Below are positions 14,120 through 22,462 of a stretch of DNA of 22,579 nucleotides, one piece after another (within the stretch, counting starts at the first letter, position 1; each line of letters opens with the position of its first letter). The stretch is from NCBI GenBank assembly GCA_016742255.1, contig JACVCB010000040.1:1-22579 (forward strand), read 5' to 3'. The position numbers and the translations under genes were made by a program. Origin of the DNA: Leptospira sp. Lineage in GTDB: Bacteria > Spirochaetota > Leptospiria > Leptospirales > Leptospiraceae. The notes under the pieces are model-generated. The model did no database searches and was not told the DNA's origin. It saw only the letters and a program-made list of their open reading frames with translations.

Positions 14120-15592
14120 CTATTCTAAATTTAATTCCAATGTTGAGAAATCTAAATTATCAGTTTTTTTAGAATTGATCAGATAAAATTGTTTCCCTTT
14201 CACTTGTAACGTAACAAATTCTTGAAAAATTTTCTCAGTATTATTTGGATCTGGATTTTTCACTAAGTTACAATCCCTTCCACATCCGTTACAATCTCCA
14301 CCACCATAATCTAAAAAGTTTGTAAACGTTTGTTTTCGCAAAAATCCAAAGATACGAAGTTGGATTTTTCCAGGATTCATCTCTTTTACTTCATAATTTC
14401 CTAATCCATAAAACCGATTTGAACTTTCCTCTCCGGCATCATAATTTGTTCTTGCAGTTGAACCTTCTAAAAAGAAAGTCCCATCCGAACGCAAACGAAT
14501 TGTCCAATCAGAAGAGGTAGGCGGATCCATATTCTCTTCCATCGCCACTTGGTTCTCTGCTCCTGCAGGTTGGTCTACAACTGCTTCATCACCTGAAACC
14601 GCATAAACTTCTCTACCAGTTAAACCTCGATTTAAGACCATACGTAGTGAAGATTTTGAAAATGAATCAAAATTCTTTGCAGCGGTATCTTTGGATTTTG
14701 GAAGAGTATCCATTGCAAACCAATCACCATCATGACCAAAACGAAGTTCGGATAACACAATCCCTTTCTCTGTCAAACCAGGATAAATCTCTTCCACTTT
14801 CATTGTAAGTTTTTTACCTTTAAAGGTTGAAGGCAGTTGGATTTCTTGGCTACCCATTGTATCTTCTACATTGATTTTAGCAGAATAACCATCATCACCA
14901 GTTAATAAAAATGCTTTAACTCTACCATTTTTAATACAGTGAACATCAGACCTTTGGTAACCATTCCAAATTTTAATGACAGAAATTTTTTTCGTATTCG
15001 CAAAATCAAAGTTAAATGATACTCCAACTCCGCCTTTAACAGATGCATATCCATTCTCATATTTAGAATCAAATAAATTCATAACAGAATAAGTTGGCTC
15101 AGGTGAAGCAGTCTCAGATGCAGTTACTGTTCCCGATACAATTTCTGGTGTATAAGTTCGATACGCTTTTTTGGCATCATCGTAAAATTTGACAGCCTTT
15201 ATACATATATTTTGGTTTCTTTGAAAATTCAAAGTCACCGATCTTGCCTGCACAACTGGATCAAAAATAACTTCCGAGTTCGATTTTTCGATGTCCGTAC
15301 TTGCATACACTTCGTCGAAGTTTACATAAGCGGCGACTCGGTCTTTAAATTGTCCATTACAAGATTCGATTGATACTTTAGTTAATGGGAATGCATTGTC
15401 TGCATAAAAATGTAACTTAACAAATTCTGCACCTGGCTCAGCTTTCCATTCCTTGCCATCTAACACTAAGAAGGGGAGACCATTCTCCATAGATGTGGAT
15501 GTCACCATTGAAAAATGGAGTTTTTTCCCACAATTGACTGTGAATGTTACCATTAAAATCAAAACAAAAAATAGACTGGATTTGAGTTTCAT
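14120..15592 (-). CDS. Discoidin-like (NADase-type glycan-binding) lipoprotein
   Basis: The 490-residue protein has a signal peptide ending FTVNC (lipidated Cys21). The first mature section (about 40-140) is a beta-rich unknown. From about 150 to 290 comes a discoidin-like jelly roll: TASETASPEPTYSVMNLFDS (157-176) and ISVIKIWNGYQRSDVHCIKN (203-222) match the NADase-type glycan-binding pattern common in Leptospira lipoproteins. The C-terminal third (SDWTIRLRSDGTFFLEG, 361-377, and FYGLGNYEVKEMNPGKIQL, 394-412) looks like a lipocalin-like sheet and carries a cysteine cluster CNGCGRDC (434-441). AAAGGA seven bases upstream supports the start. The likely location is a membrane surface with a binding rather than catalytic role. 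It lies 23 bases upstream of the Cox11-like gene, so the two are probably cotranscribed. Confidence 0.75.
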   Translation of the reverse strand: MKLKSSLFFVLILMVTFTVNCGKKLHFSMVTSTSMENGLPFLVLDGKEWKAEPGAEFVKLHFYADNAFPLTKVSIESCNGQFKDRVAAYVNFDEVYASTDIEKSNSEVIFDPVVQARSVTLNFQRNQNICIKAVKFYDDAKKAYRTYTPEIVSGTVTASETASPEPTYSVMNLFDSKYENGYASVKGGVGVSFNFDFANTKKISVIKIWNGYQRSDVHCIKNGRVKAFLLTGDDGYSAKINVEDTMGSQEIQLPSTFKGKKLTMKVEEIYPGLTEKGIVLSELRFGHDGDWFAMDTLPKSKDTAAKNFDSFSKSSLRMVLNRGLTGREVYAVSGDEAVVDQPAGAENQVAMEENMDPPTSSDWTIRLRSDGTFFLEGSTARTNYDAGEESSNRFYGLGNYEVKEMNPGKIQLRIFGFLRKQTFTNFLDYGGGDCNGCGRDCNLVKNPDPNNTEKIFQEFVTLQVKGKQFYLINSKKTDNLDFSTLELNLE

Positions 15593-15656
15593 TATAGGTC
15601 CTTTGAAAATGTGGATTTAAAAGAACCCATTGTACGGAAAAAAGGCAAGAAATTTT

Positions 15657-16568
15657 TTAGGGACTCGTATCTTTTAATACCCTTTCCCAAGTATCTTGGT
15701 TTAATGCACCAACAATCCATTTACCATTCACCCAAAATGTAGGGATTGAAGTGACTCCAAGTTTTTTTGCTTCTTCCCAGTCCTTTTTGACTAGGTCTAG
15801 GTATTTTTGAGTTTCTCTTTGGGAATCACATTCAGACCAAACACTCGATTGGTTGGGTATTGGAATTTCAGTTTTGATCATAGTTTTCGCATTGGCATAA
15901 AGGTTTTGCATATGCTCTGTAAAATGAACTGGGTCTTTATCCCACAAACAACGCGAAACAACGAGAGGTGCTAAACTTTGGTTTGTATCACCATCCAGTG
16001 GAAAATCTTTATGGATATAATGAATTTGATTTTTGTATTTCGAAAGAAGTTTTTGTGTATGAGGGAAGGTTTCCTTACAAAAGCCACATATATAATCGCT
16101 CCATTCAACAATCACCCATTTCGAATTAGGTTGGCCAAATTGAGGTGAGAATTTACTATTTATTTTTGATAGTAAACTTATCTTTGATTGGGTTATTGAT
16201 TTTTGTTTTATACTTATATTCGATTTTTGGAAGATACGACTCCAAACAATTCGTATGCGAATCATTTCGCGCAATCGATCAATTGCATCTGTATCCTGTA
16301 TAGAACTTCGTAATTGTTTTTTCTCTGATCCCCAGTAATGATTGATGTCCGTTTCAGAAACAAGTTTTCTCTCAGTTTCCTTCCATTCATGTAATGTAAT
16401 TCCAAGGGACTTTGCTTTCTCATTCAATTGGTTTAAGTGAATCTCTGATGAAAGTGTTTCCTTGATTGATTCCTCAGAAGGTAAGGATTCTGGTAGATAC
16501 CGGTTTTCCGGCAATGGTTCGGAACAAGAAAAAAAGAAATAAAATAAAATGACTATGGGCACATTCAT
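15657..16568 (-). CDS. DsbA-family thioredoxin-fold lipoprotein
   Basis: The protein has 303 residues from the ATG at 16568. A TTG at 16598 would add ten residues before the signal peptide and is less likely. The start MNVPIVILFYFFFSC gives a lipobox with Cys15. After a charged helical region (about 30-130) that may act as a spacer or a SurA-like helper segment, residues about 148-300 form a DsbA/thioredoxin-4 fold: WVIVEWSDYICGFC, with active-site C161-G-F-C164, KDFPLDGD, and the cis-proline loop VTSIPTFWVNG (P276). It should oxidise, reduce or isomerise thiols on exported proteins. It is the first gene of the minus-strand lipoprotein run, 64 bases upstream of the discoidin-like gene. A thiol role in maturing a copper site by the downstream Cox11-like protein is possible but speculative. 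Confidence 0.88.
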   Translation of the reverse strand: MNVPIVILFYFFFSCSEPLPENRYLPESLPSEESIKETLSSEIHLNQLNEKAKSLGITLHEWKETERKLVSETDINHYWGSEKKQLRSSIQDTDAIDRLREMIRIRIVWSRIFQKSNISIKQKSITQSKISLLSKINSKFSPQFGQPNSKWVIVEWSDYICGFCKETFPHTQKLLSKYKNQIHYIHKDFPLDGDTNQSLAPLVVSRCLWDKDPVHFTEHMQNLYANAKTMIKTEIPIPNQSSVWSECDSQRETQKYLDLVKKDWEEAKKLGVTSIPTFWVNGKWIVGALNQDTWERVLKDTSP

Positions 16569-16670
16569 AATTCTAAGATCTGTAGCAAATAGTCTCAAGT
16601 ATTTTTGTATGATGAAAATTGTTTTTTTGATTGAAAGAGGCAGTTATGTCCTTTTTGATGAGTCTCTCGT

Positions 16671-17168
16671 ATGAAAATTAAAATCTTATCGCGCATATTA
16701 CAGTTATTAGCTCTCTACCTCCTCTTTACATCAATTTATGCGAGTTTAGGCAAAATCATCACCATTCAATCTGGAACCAAAATTACTGGTATAGTGGAAT
16801 CTTCCTATAAAGAAACAGATTATTCTACTCAAACGGGTAACAAACGTTACGGGACCACTCACTATATCCTAAGACCAATTATCAAATACCAAGTGAATGG
16901 AGAAACTTATGAAATTCATGGAAAAATTTTAGGTGAAGTGGGCAATCAATACCAAATTGGACAACATGTTCCCTTGTATCTTTCTGAAAACCAACCTGAT
17001 TATGCTATTATCAACTCCTTTTACGAATTATGGTATGATCCTTTGAGAGCGATACTCTTCAGCATAGGATTGTTTTTAATAGGAACTTTCTTCGGAAAAA
17101 TTCTTTCGAAAATAAAAACATCAATAGTGAATTTATTTAATCCACAAGCGCATTTGGATCAATTTTAA
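16671..17168 (+). CDS. DUF3592 membrane protein
   Basis: This 165-residue protein has two hydrophobic helices (about 8-28 and 124-145) around an exported beta-rich section. The middle shows the DUF3592 pattern: GIVESSYKE, YILRPIIKYQVNGETYEIHG (65-84), IGQHVPLYLSENQPDYAIIN (95-114), where the protein repeats a 'G-x-V ... Y-x-P-x-V-x-Y ... G ... V-x-L-Y-x-x-x-x-P-x-x-A' layout. The family has no established biochemical function. The ankyrin-repeat gene starts seven bases after its stop, so the two form an operon. The ribosome site is weak (a GAG about ten bases upstream). Divergent from the DsbA-like gene. Confidence 0.8.
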   Translation: MKIKILSRILQLLALYLLFTSIYASLGKIITIQSGTKITGIVESSYKETDYSTQTGNKRYGTTHYILRPIIKYQVNGETYEIHGKILGEVGNQYQIGQHVPLYLSENQPDYAIINSFYELWYDPLRAILFSIGLFLIGTFFGKILSKIKTSIVNLFNPQAHLDQF

Positions 17169-17175
17169 ACGTCCG

Positions 17176-18093
17176 ATGGCTTCAAAAATGTTTCCATTTA
17201 AAAAAATTCGAATTGGAATCCTACTCTTTTGCTTCATTCCTAATTCAATTTTTAGCCAAAGTAAAGAAATGGTTAAATTAGAATGGTATCACTATATCCT
17301 CCTTTCTCCTGTCCTCGTCATTGATGCAGTTAGGAAAGGTTACCAAAGTATTGGAAACCAAATCGACAACTTCCGTGAATTCCAAAGTTTACCCGAATTA
17401 CACAAAGCAGTCATTCAATCCGATTTAGATAAGGTTAAAAAAATTGTTTCTGCTGGAGCAAACCTAGAGGCAAAAGACAAAAATGGAGAAACTGCGTTAT
17501 TCTATGCTCTCGATAGAAACCGAGTGAATATCGCACGCTATTTAATTCAAAAAAAAGCAGATGGGAATGTTTTCAATATTCATGGACGTCATTTAATCCA
17601 TCCTGCCATCAAATACAACCAATATGATTTGATCAAACTTATGTTAGATCAAGGATTAAAACCAAATTTTGATGGGAGTGGTCCTACAACCTTAACTCTA
17701 ACGGCAAACCTTAATCCTAACAATTTTAAATTCATCCAACTCTTTGTTGATCAAGGTGTCAACATCAATGCATTGGATAAAAACCACTATTCAGCTCTCA
17801 TGTATTTAACAATGATCGAAAATCCAAATCTAGAAATTGTTTCTTATTTGATTAGCAAAAAAGCGGATGTCAATGCCAAAGACAGTTCTGGAAGATCCAT
17901 CCTTCGTTTACTCATCGAAAAAAGATCTCAATATTTAGCTTTAGTGAAACTCCTATTAAAAAATGGTGCAGACATTCATTCCAAAGACAATGAAGGACAA
18001 TCAATTTTCGATTTTATCAATCAGTACTATGATGATCCCAAAACCAATGAAATCGTCCTGTATTTAAAAAATGAAAGAAGAGTGAGCCGGTAA
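17176..18093 (+). CDS. Exported ankyrin-repeat protein
   Basis: The 305-residue protein has an N-terminal signal-like helix (GILLFCFIPNSIFS, about 14-27), a second hydrophobic stretch (YHYILLSPVLVIDAV, 38-52) and then about six ankyrin repeats from 72 to 300. Repeat landmarks are SLPELHKAVIQSDLDKVKKI, GANLEAKDKNGETALFYAL (94-112), GVNINALDKNHYSALMYL, ADVNAKDSSGRSILRLLIE and GADIHSKDNEGQSIFDFI. The protein is therefore likely outside the cytoplasm or anchored, offering a binding surface. ATG is at 17176, with a second Met at codon 5 (17188); I kept the first because it is closest to the upstream stop. It is cotranscribed with the DUF3592 gene. The partner is unknown. Confidence 0.85.
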   Translation: MASKMFPFKKIRIGILLFCFIPNSIFSQSKEMVKLEWYHYILLSPVLVIDAVRKGYQSIGNQIDNFREFQSLPELHKAVIQSDLDKVKKIVSAGANLEAKDKNGETALFYALDRNRVNIARYLIQKKADGNVFNIHGRHLIHPAIKYNQYDLIKLMLDQGLKPNFDGSGPTTLTLTANLNPNNFKFIQLFVDQGVNINALDKNHYSALMYLTMIENPNLEIVSYLISKKADVNAKDSSGRSILRLLIEKRSQYLALVKLLLKNGADIHSKDNEGQSIFDFINQYYDDPKTNEIVLYLKNERRVSR

Positions 18094-18300
18094 AACACAA
18101 ACAAATCGGTCGATTCACAGAAAGTCAATCCTCAAGACAATCTAACTTTAAATTGGTGAATCAGATAACGTTACCTTACTTTGTCCATTCGAGAACGAAA
18201 AATTCCAAAGTTCATTTTAAAGGAAAATCTTCTCAGGTTTTATAAAAAATATTCTCGCTTAATAGAATAAATATGCTCTCTTTGGTCCGAGGTATTTCTA

Positions 18301-18684
18301 ATGAAATTGATTTTTTCAAATATCAAATGGATCATGATAGTCTCTGGACTCATCACATGTTCAATGATTTTGTCTGCATTACATCCTAACCTAGGTCTAA
18401 CATTGACTTTCGGAGAAACAATGGATGGAAACTTAGCAAACATCATCGTACGCAATTGGGGAGCACTCATCGCAATCGTAGGTGGAATGTTAGTCTATGG
18501 AGCATATCATGAACAAAATCGTAATTTAGTTCTAGTTGTTGCTTCGATTAGTAAAAGTATCTTTATACTTTTAAATTTAGTTTATGGACAAGCTTATTTG
18601 GCTAAATCAAGCCCCGCTTTGGTTTTTGATTCTTTATTGGTGATTATCTTTGTTTCCTATTTAGCTTCTAAATCTTCAAAGTAA
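18301..18684 (+). CDS. Small four-helix membrane protein, unknown function
   Basis: The 127-residue protein consists almost wholly of four hydrophobic helices (about 8-26, 50-68, 74-92 and 104-122) with short loops. The start is supported by GAGG about eight bases upstream. I do not recognise a family with confidence; the layout resembles small DUF4345-type membrane proteins. The 207-base gap before it (18094-18300) shows no clear promoter, and no hairpin terminator was found after the ankyrin gene. It is convergent with the DUF2461 gene. Confidence 0.7.
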   Translation: MKLIFSNIKWIMIVSGLITCSMILSALHPNLGLTLTFGETMDGNLANIIVRNWGALIAIVGGMLVYGAYHEQNRNLVLVVASISKSIFILLNLVYGQAYLAKSSPALVFDSLLVIIFVSYLASKSSK

Positions 18685-18732
18685 TCATCCGTCTTACTTC
18701 CACCAATTTTTTGCAAAAGAACCATCGATCAT

Positions 18733-18759
18733 TGTGCCTCACATTCAAAACTGAGCACA
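18733..18759. terminator. Weak hairpin between convergent genes
   Basis: TGTGCCTCA (18733-18741) can pair with TGAGCACA (18752-18759), leaving one bulged C, with a 10-base loop. It lies in the 83-base gap between two convergent stops. No T-tract follows directly on either strand, so termination here is uncertain. Confidence 0.3.
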
Positions 18760-18767
18760 TTGGTCCC

Positions 18768-19436
18768 TTATTTTCGATTCATAGCTTGGTCCAAAAATTG
18801 ATTCAGTGGATACACAAACCGAAACAATTTCACAAGATCTTCACTGCTCAGTTTAGAAGTTAAATCTACATTCTTTAAATTTTTCGCCACTGCAAACCCC
18901 TTATACTTGAGGATTTCGATCATAGGATGGTCTTTGGTAAAACCTCTTGGAACCGTTTTCACTTTCTCTGCATAAAATTCTTTTCCAAATGTATCATAAA
19001 ATTTTGGATCATTTATAATTTTAAGAAAACCTTTAGAATCATTAGCAATTCGGTCCCGGATTTTATATAATGATTGTGCATCTGGTTGGTAACAACCTCC
19101 ACCTAATAAAGAACCATCTGGCTCTATATGAAGGTAATACCCAGTTCCATCAATTTTTCGATTCCCGCCTTTCATAAAAATCCCAAAGTGTGTTTTATAT
19201 GGACTTTTATCCTTGGAAAATCGAACATCTTTATAGATTCGAAAGATACAAGACTTTGGATCTATACCTTTCACAGAACTATCAAATTTTTCAATCCCTG
19301 ATAACAAGGCACCAGTGAAGGACAATAGTTCTTTTTGAATTTCGTCAAATCTCGGTTTGTTCTCTAAAAACCAATCTCTCTGATTATTGTTTTTAAGTTC
19401 CGATAAAAATTTAAAAACTTCATTACTTAACTTCAT
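18768..19436 (-). CDS. DUF2461 family protein
   Basis: This 222-residue protein fits the DUF2461 (TIGR02453) family in length and motifs. Seen here: FLSELKNNNQRDWFLENKPR near the start (10-29), FRIYKDVRFSKDKSPYKTHF (65-84), GYYLHIEPDGSLLGGGCYQP (98-117) and, toward the end, GFTKDHPMIEILKYKGFAV. The family is widespread in bacteria and fungi and has no firm function. It is predicted to be cytoplasmic, with no signal or membrane helix. There is no strong ribosome site before the ATG at 19436. The 532 bases upstream hold no secure gene. Confidence 0.88.
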   Translation of the reverse strand: MKLSNEVFKFLSELKNNNQRDWFLENKPRFDEIQKELLSFTGALLSGIEKFDSSVKGIDPKSCIFRIYKDVRFSKDKSPYKTHFGIFMKGGNRKIDGTGYYLHIEPDGSLLGGGCYQPDAQSLYKIRDRIANDSKGFLKIINDPKFYDTFGKEFYAEKVKTVPRGFTKDHPMIEILKYKGFAVAKNLKNVDLTSKLSSEDLVKLFRFVYPLNQFLDQAMNRK

Positions 19437-19968
19437 ATCAATTAAACAAATCCCTTATATTCATATTTGTCATTGGAAGGAAATCCAAAAATATGACCTG
19501 AAACAAACTGTTTCGTATATTCTCTTCAATTCAAAGAAGATCCCTGTTTCACTTCAAGCAAAACATAGATCACTTTTGAGCACAAAAAATGCGATCCTTA
19601 GTCAATGGAGTTCGAAACGAAATTGTAGAACTCCCACGAAAAGCAAGAAACCTTACTGAAAATTGGCCCTAAATTCAAGGTTCATTGGAAGAGATTCAAA
19701 AATTAACAGATTCAATTCCTACCTTAACCATTGTTTGCCGAATCTCCTGTTTTCTGGCGGAAAGTTTACACAAGGGATTCACAATCCTTACATTGAAAAG
19801 GTAGCTAACTTCACCACCTTTCTCCAAATTAAGTCAAAAATTTATTGATTTTTGATAGCCTGAAATAAAATTCCTGTATCGCAAAAGATCGGAAGTTTTC
19901 CGTTTTAGCAATAAAATCGAATACTGAAAGAATAGATTGAAACGATTTTCATACGGGAGACGAAGTTC
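19437..19968. other. Long gene-poor interval
   Basis: These 532 bases carry no intact gene that I can support. They include a possible decayed frame (see the separate entry), a small hairpin with 5-bp arms and TTTT after it (19890-19906), and the GGGAG ribosome site for the next gene at about 19955. No clear promoter was found. Confidence 0.5.
19589..19804 (+). pseudogene. Possible decayed small reading frame
   Basis: An ATG at 19589 opens a frame that reads MRSLVNGVRNEIVELPRKAR, then hits TAA at 19670-19672, and continues in the same frame with an amphipathic stretch (GSLEEIQKLTDSIPTL) to a TAG at 19802. The helical, charged composition on both sides of the stop looks more like protein than the surrounding bases do. 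No family is recognised, there is no ribosome site, and chance is a real alternative. Confidence 0.2.
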
Positions 19969-21156
19969 ATGAAAAATTCAAATTTTATCTCCAAAATGAA
20001 AATTGAATGTTTCCTTCATTTTCTCCTTGTAACATCTCTATCGTATTGTAAAAATCCAAGTTTAGAAAATCCATGTGATCCCAACCATTCCGATTATTAT
20101 GAAATCCTACTTTCTAAAATTTTTTCAGGGAACACGAGTAACCACTGCGGTGTAAATATCAACAAAGTATTTGCGCCTATTTTTTTCCCAAGTCCTGGCC
20201 ATTATACGGAACCTAATTTTATCACCATTACAACTTTTACGCCTGGTGCTACCATATACATCACAACAGATGGAACACCACCTAGTATTCTTTCAACACC
20301 TTACCTTTCATCCTCTTCCATTTGGAGACTTGCAGGACAGAGGATCCACGCGATTGCAATCAAAGTAGGCATGGAAGATAGTGCCATCTCCGAAGGAACA
20401 TATTCAATCCTTCCATTAAAAACAGGACAAACTACGTCCTACACAGTTGGTGATGATGCATCTATTGGTTCAGGTCTCACTATCAATTATTCAGAACCAA
20501 AAGTAGATCAAAACTTCCCGAATGATTACACAACGTTTGACCAAAGTACAGGTATTATATAGAAAACATGTTCCGAAGGATTATCGGGGCCAACTTGTAC
20601 AATCAATAGTCCAGGTGTGACAACGGGAGGTTTATCAACTTCAACTACTTCTTGTTTATCACAAAACTCTGCTAATTCGGGAAAAGGATATTCTGGTTAT
20701 ACTTCATGGCGGTTTCCAACAATGCGAGAGCTCCTGAGTACCAACGATGCGAGCAAAACTTCCGTCACTATCCATAATACAACAGGTCTTACTTGGCAAA
20801 AATGTTCCTATGGGCAAAACAATGATGCGAGTTGTACAGCTGCTGCCACTAACATCAATTGGGTTGGGGCAATATCTTATTGTAGTGGATTAACTTTAGC
20901 TGGAAAAATATGGAGACTACCCAATCGAAATGAACTGATCAGCTTACATGATTACACGAAATCCGTTGGGCCAAAAATCGACCAGACAAACTTCCCAAAT
21001 ACAGTCTCATCTGCTGGAGGATACTATTGGACATCTACTACCAATGCACCTGGAACCACAAGTGCATGGTATGTTAACTTCACAACTACGTTTAACAATA
21101 TTTATGATGTCCAACCCAAATCTAATTATTTATATGTTCGCTGTGTTTCCGATTAG
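19969..21156 (+). pseudogene. Chitobiase-like/DUF1566 lipoprotein gene interrupted by one TAG
   Basis: One frame runs from the ATG at 19969 to the TAG at 21154-21156 (396 codons including stops), broken only by TAG at 20560-20562 (codon 198). The N-terminal part has a lipobox (SLSYC, about residue 24) and a chitobiase/hexosaminidase C-terminal-type domain (about 66-145; IYITTDGTPPS). The part after the TAG is a DUF1566 (Lcl) domain: TSWRFPTMREL, TTGLTWQKCSYGQ, WRLPNRNELISL and the ending YVRCVSD. The broken site reads STGII-stop-KTCSEG, and its internal repeat reads TTGLTWQKCSYG, so the missing residue is almost certainly Trp and the change TGG to TAG. As written only a 197-residue product is made. 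A sequencing error or readthrough are alternatives. GGGAG about ten bases upstream serves as the ribosome site. Confidence 0.85.
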
Positions 21157-21491
21157 TGTTCAAGTTGTACAACATGGCGCTCCCAATCAAACGAATCCAA
21201 AAATTAGTAATGTAATGGGATGGGCTACTCCGGGGTGCGCCTTCGCTTCCGTCTGCCATGTGGCAGACCAAGCCCTACGTATCCCGAGCGCGGGGAAACC
21301 AATACTACATAAGGAAGTTATTCGCAAAAATTAAAATGATTCTACTTCCTAATATACCAAATCCCTAATTTAAGAACACAAACAATCCTAAATATCAATT
21401 TAGCTTAGCAATTATTGTATGATTCTATAAATTAGTTTTGACATATTCTTTCGTTATGTGGTGAATACCAATCAAACGTTAGGAGGACAAA
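21157..21491. other. Intergenic interval with a GC-rich element
   Basis: These 335 bases contain the structured GC-rich element described next, an AT-rich stretch, TTGACA at 21438-21443 (a possible -35 for the following lipoprotein gene, with only a weak -10) and the ribosome site AGGAGG at 21481-21486. No gene is supported here. Confidence 0.5.
21217..21285. repeat. GC-rich nested stem-loop element
   Basis: This stretch is far richer in G and C than its surroundings. GTCTGCCA-TG-TGGCAGAC (21251-21268) is a perfect 8-bp hairpin with a 2-base loop. Around it, GGGCT (21222-21226) pairs with AGCCC (21271-21275) and GGGAT (21217-21221) with ATCCC (21281-21285), leaving five bases bulged. The form suggests a dispersed palindromic intergenic repeat, but a second copy is not present in the window, so repetition is inferred. 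Confidence 0.45.
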
Positions 21492-22034
21492 TTGAAAATA
21501 AAATACGTATTCATTTTTATGATTACGCTAATCCTTTCATTAGGATGTGGAGCAGAAAAAAAGGAAGGATTAATACCTGGAGTGGATTTAACAGGTGATC
21601 CTTTATATGATGCATTGTTATTGGCTGTTGCATCCAACCCACCTTGCACAATTTTAACAGACTCAAACACAAGTTCTGCGGTAGATTTAAGTGATGGTTT
21701 TGACTCCATCTGTAGTTGGACTACTGCTGTCGCAACTTTCACTGTACCTAGTACAGGTGAGTATGAAATCACAGGCTTTACAGGACGGCAAACATTGTCA
21801 GCTTATCGTTGCAATTCATCGTATTTTACATTCCATGCACAAGTGGACCAAGCGAGTACGGTTTTATATACAACTAGAAACTCTGCAACTCAAACAATCA
21901 CAGTGAATTTAACAGCAGGGACTACTTATTCACTTTATGGCTCTGGCCTAGTTAATTCTAGTGATTACCAATGTTCGGGGGTTAGGCCAAGCTCAAGTGT
22001 AAGCCCATACCGAATGAATATTCGAAAAAAATAA
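21492..22034 (+). CDS. Small lipoprotein of unknown function, TTG start
   Basis: This 180-residue protein starts at TTG (21492); the perfect AGGAGG (21481-21486) five bases upstream decides the start. The signal peptide ends LILSLGC, giving lipidated Cys19. The mature part is rich in Ser and Thr and predicted to be beta-strand, with the pattern FTVPSTGEYEITGF (about 83-96) and TITVNLTAGTTYSLYGSG, as in small jelly-roll (pre-peptidase-type) domains; this is a weak call. Its four cysteines after residue 50 could form disulfides. A GC-rich structured element lies on each side of the gene, and a hairpin (22054-22084) follows it. No function can be given. Confidence 0.82.
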   Translation: MKIKYVFIFMITLILSLGCGAEKKEGLIPGVDLTGDPLYDALLLAVASNPPCTILTDSNTSSAVDLSDGFDSICSWTTAVATFTVPSTGEYEITGFTGRQTLSAYRCNSSYFTFHAQVDQASTVLYTTRNSATQTITVNLTAGTTYSLYGSGLVNSSDYQCSGVRPSSSVSPYRMNIRKK

Positions 22035-22053
22035 ATTCCAAAAGCATAAATAA

Positions 22054-22084
22054 GAAACTAAGAACCAATTGTATTCTTAGTTTC
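22054..22084 (+). terminator. Hairpin after the small lipoprotein gene
   Basis: GAAACTAAGAA (22054-22064) and TTCTTAGTTTC (22074-22084) form a perfect 11-bp stem with a 9-base loop, 20 bases after the stop codon. There is no T-tract after it, so it may work as a 3'-end stabiliser rather than an intrinsic terminator. Confidence 0.5.
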
Positions 22085-22119
22085 AGTATCACTACTTCCA
22101 ATCTATCTACAAAGTTTCA

Positions 22120-22275
22120 TGCAGAATGCCTTCCCGACTCCTGCTCACGTGGCATCCATGTCACGATTCGCGAGCTCCGTATTGATTTCACTCATTTGTA
22201 GATGGTTCCCATTTTTCGCCCATCCTCCCATCCTGGTCGGAATTCGCTACCGCATCCATCCAATGCGCGCTCATA
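22120..22275. repeat. Second GC-rich intergenic patch with stem-loop
   Basis: This patch contrasts in composition with its AT-rich flanks and holds no reading frame I can support. CGTGGCAT-CC-ATGTCACG (22148-22165) forms an 8-bp stem with one G-T pair and a 2-base loop. GCTC (22143-22146) and GAGC (22172-22175) can close an outer stem. The design resembles the element at 21217-21285, but the sequence is different. A decayed insertion or a dispersed repeat is possible. Confidence 0.35.
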
Positions 22276-22349
22276 AATGTAAACCAACTACATCATGAGA
22301 ACAATTTCCATTTCGAATCAATAATACCAAATCACTCCGAAGGCATAAA

Positions 22350-22379
22350 AAAAGCTCCGAACTTTCATTCAGAGCTTTT
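22350..22379 (-). terminator. rRNA transcript terminator
   Basis: On the minus strand AAAAGCTCTGAA and TTCGGAGCTTTT form a 12-bp stem with one mismatch and a 6-base loop, followed by more T residues (the run of A at 22347-22353 on the plus strand). It lies about 85 bases past the 23S 3' end and is placed to end the rRNA transcript. Confidence 0.8.
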
Positions 22380-22429
22380 CCCAACATTTGTATACGACAT
22401 GTAAATGAACAAACAATGCTATTGTCTAG

Positions 22430-22454
22430 ATTTGCATGTTAAGCACATGCAAAT
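22430..22454 (-). other. Inverted repeat just past the 23S 3' end
   Basis: ATTTGCATGT (22430-22439) and ACATGCAAAT (22445-22454) form a perfect 10-bp stem with a 5-base loop, about nine bases beyond the 23S 3' end. It may be part of the RNA processing signal or a separate terminator-like stem. Confidence 0.5.
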
Positions 22455-22462
22455 TGTAATAT

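Noticed and set aside
13488..16568. The three lipoprotein genes as a complete cytochrome oxidase assembly operon
   Set aside because: No oxidase subunit, Sco or haem A synthesis gene is present, and the discoidin-like middle gene does not fit such an operon; only the Cox11 resemblance is kept as a hypothesis.
19890..19906. Small hairpin with TTTT as a terminator
   Set aside because: Only five base pairs with a 3-base loop, and no plus-strand gene ends just before it.
20948..21334. Plus-strand frame running through the GC-rich element
   Set aside because: It starts inside the DUF1566 region in a different frame; the real frame ends at 21156 with a typical DUF1566 C-terminus.
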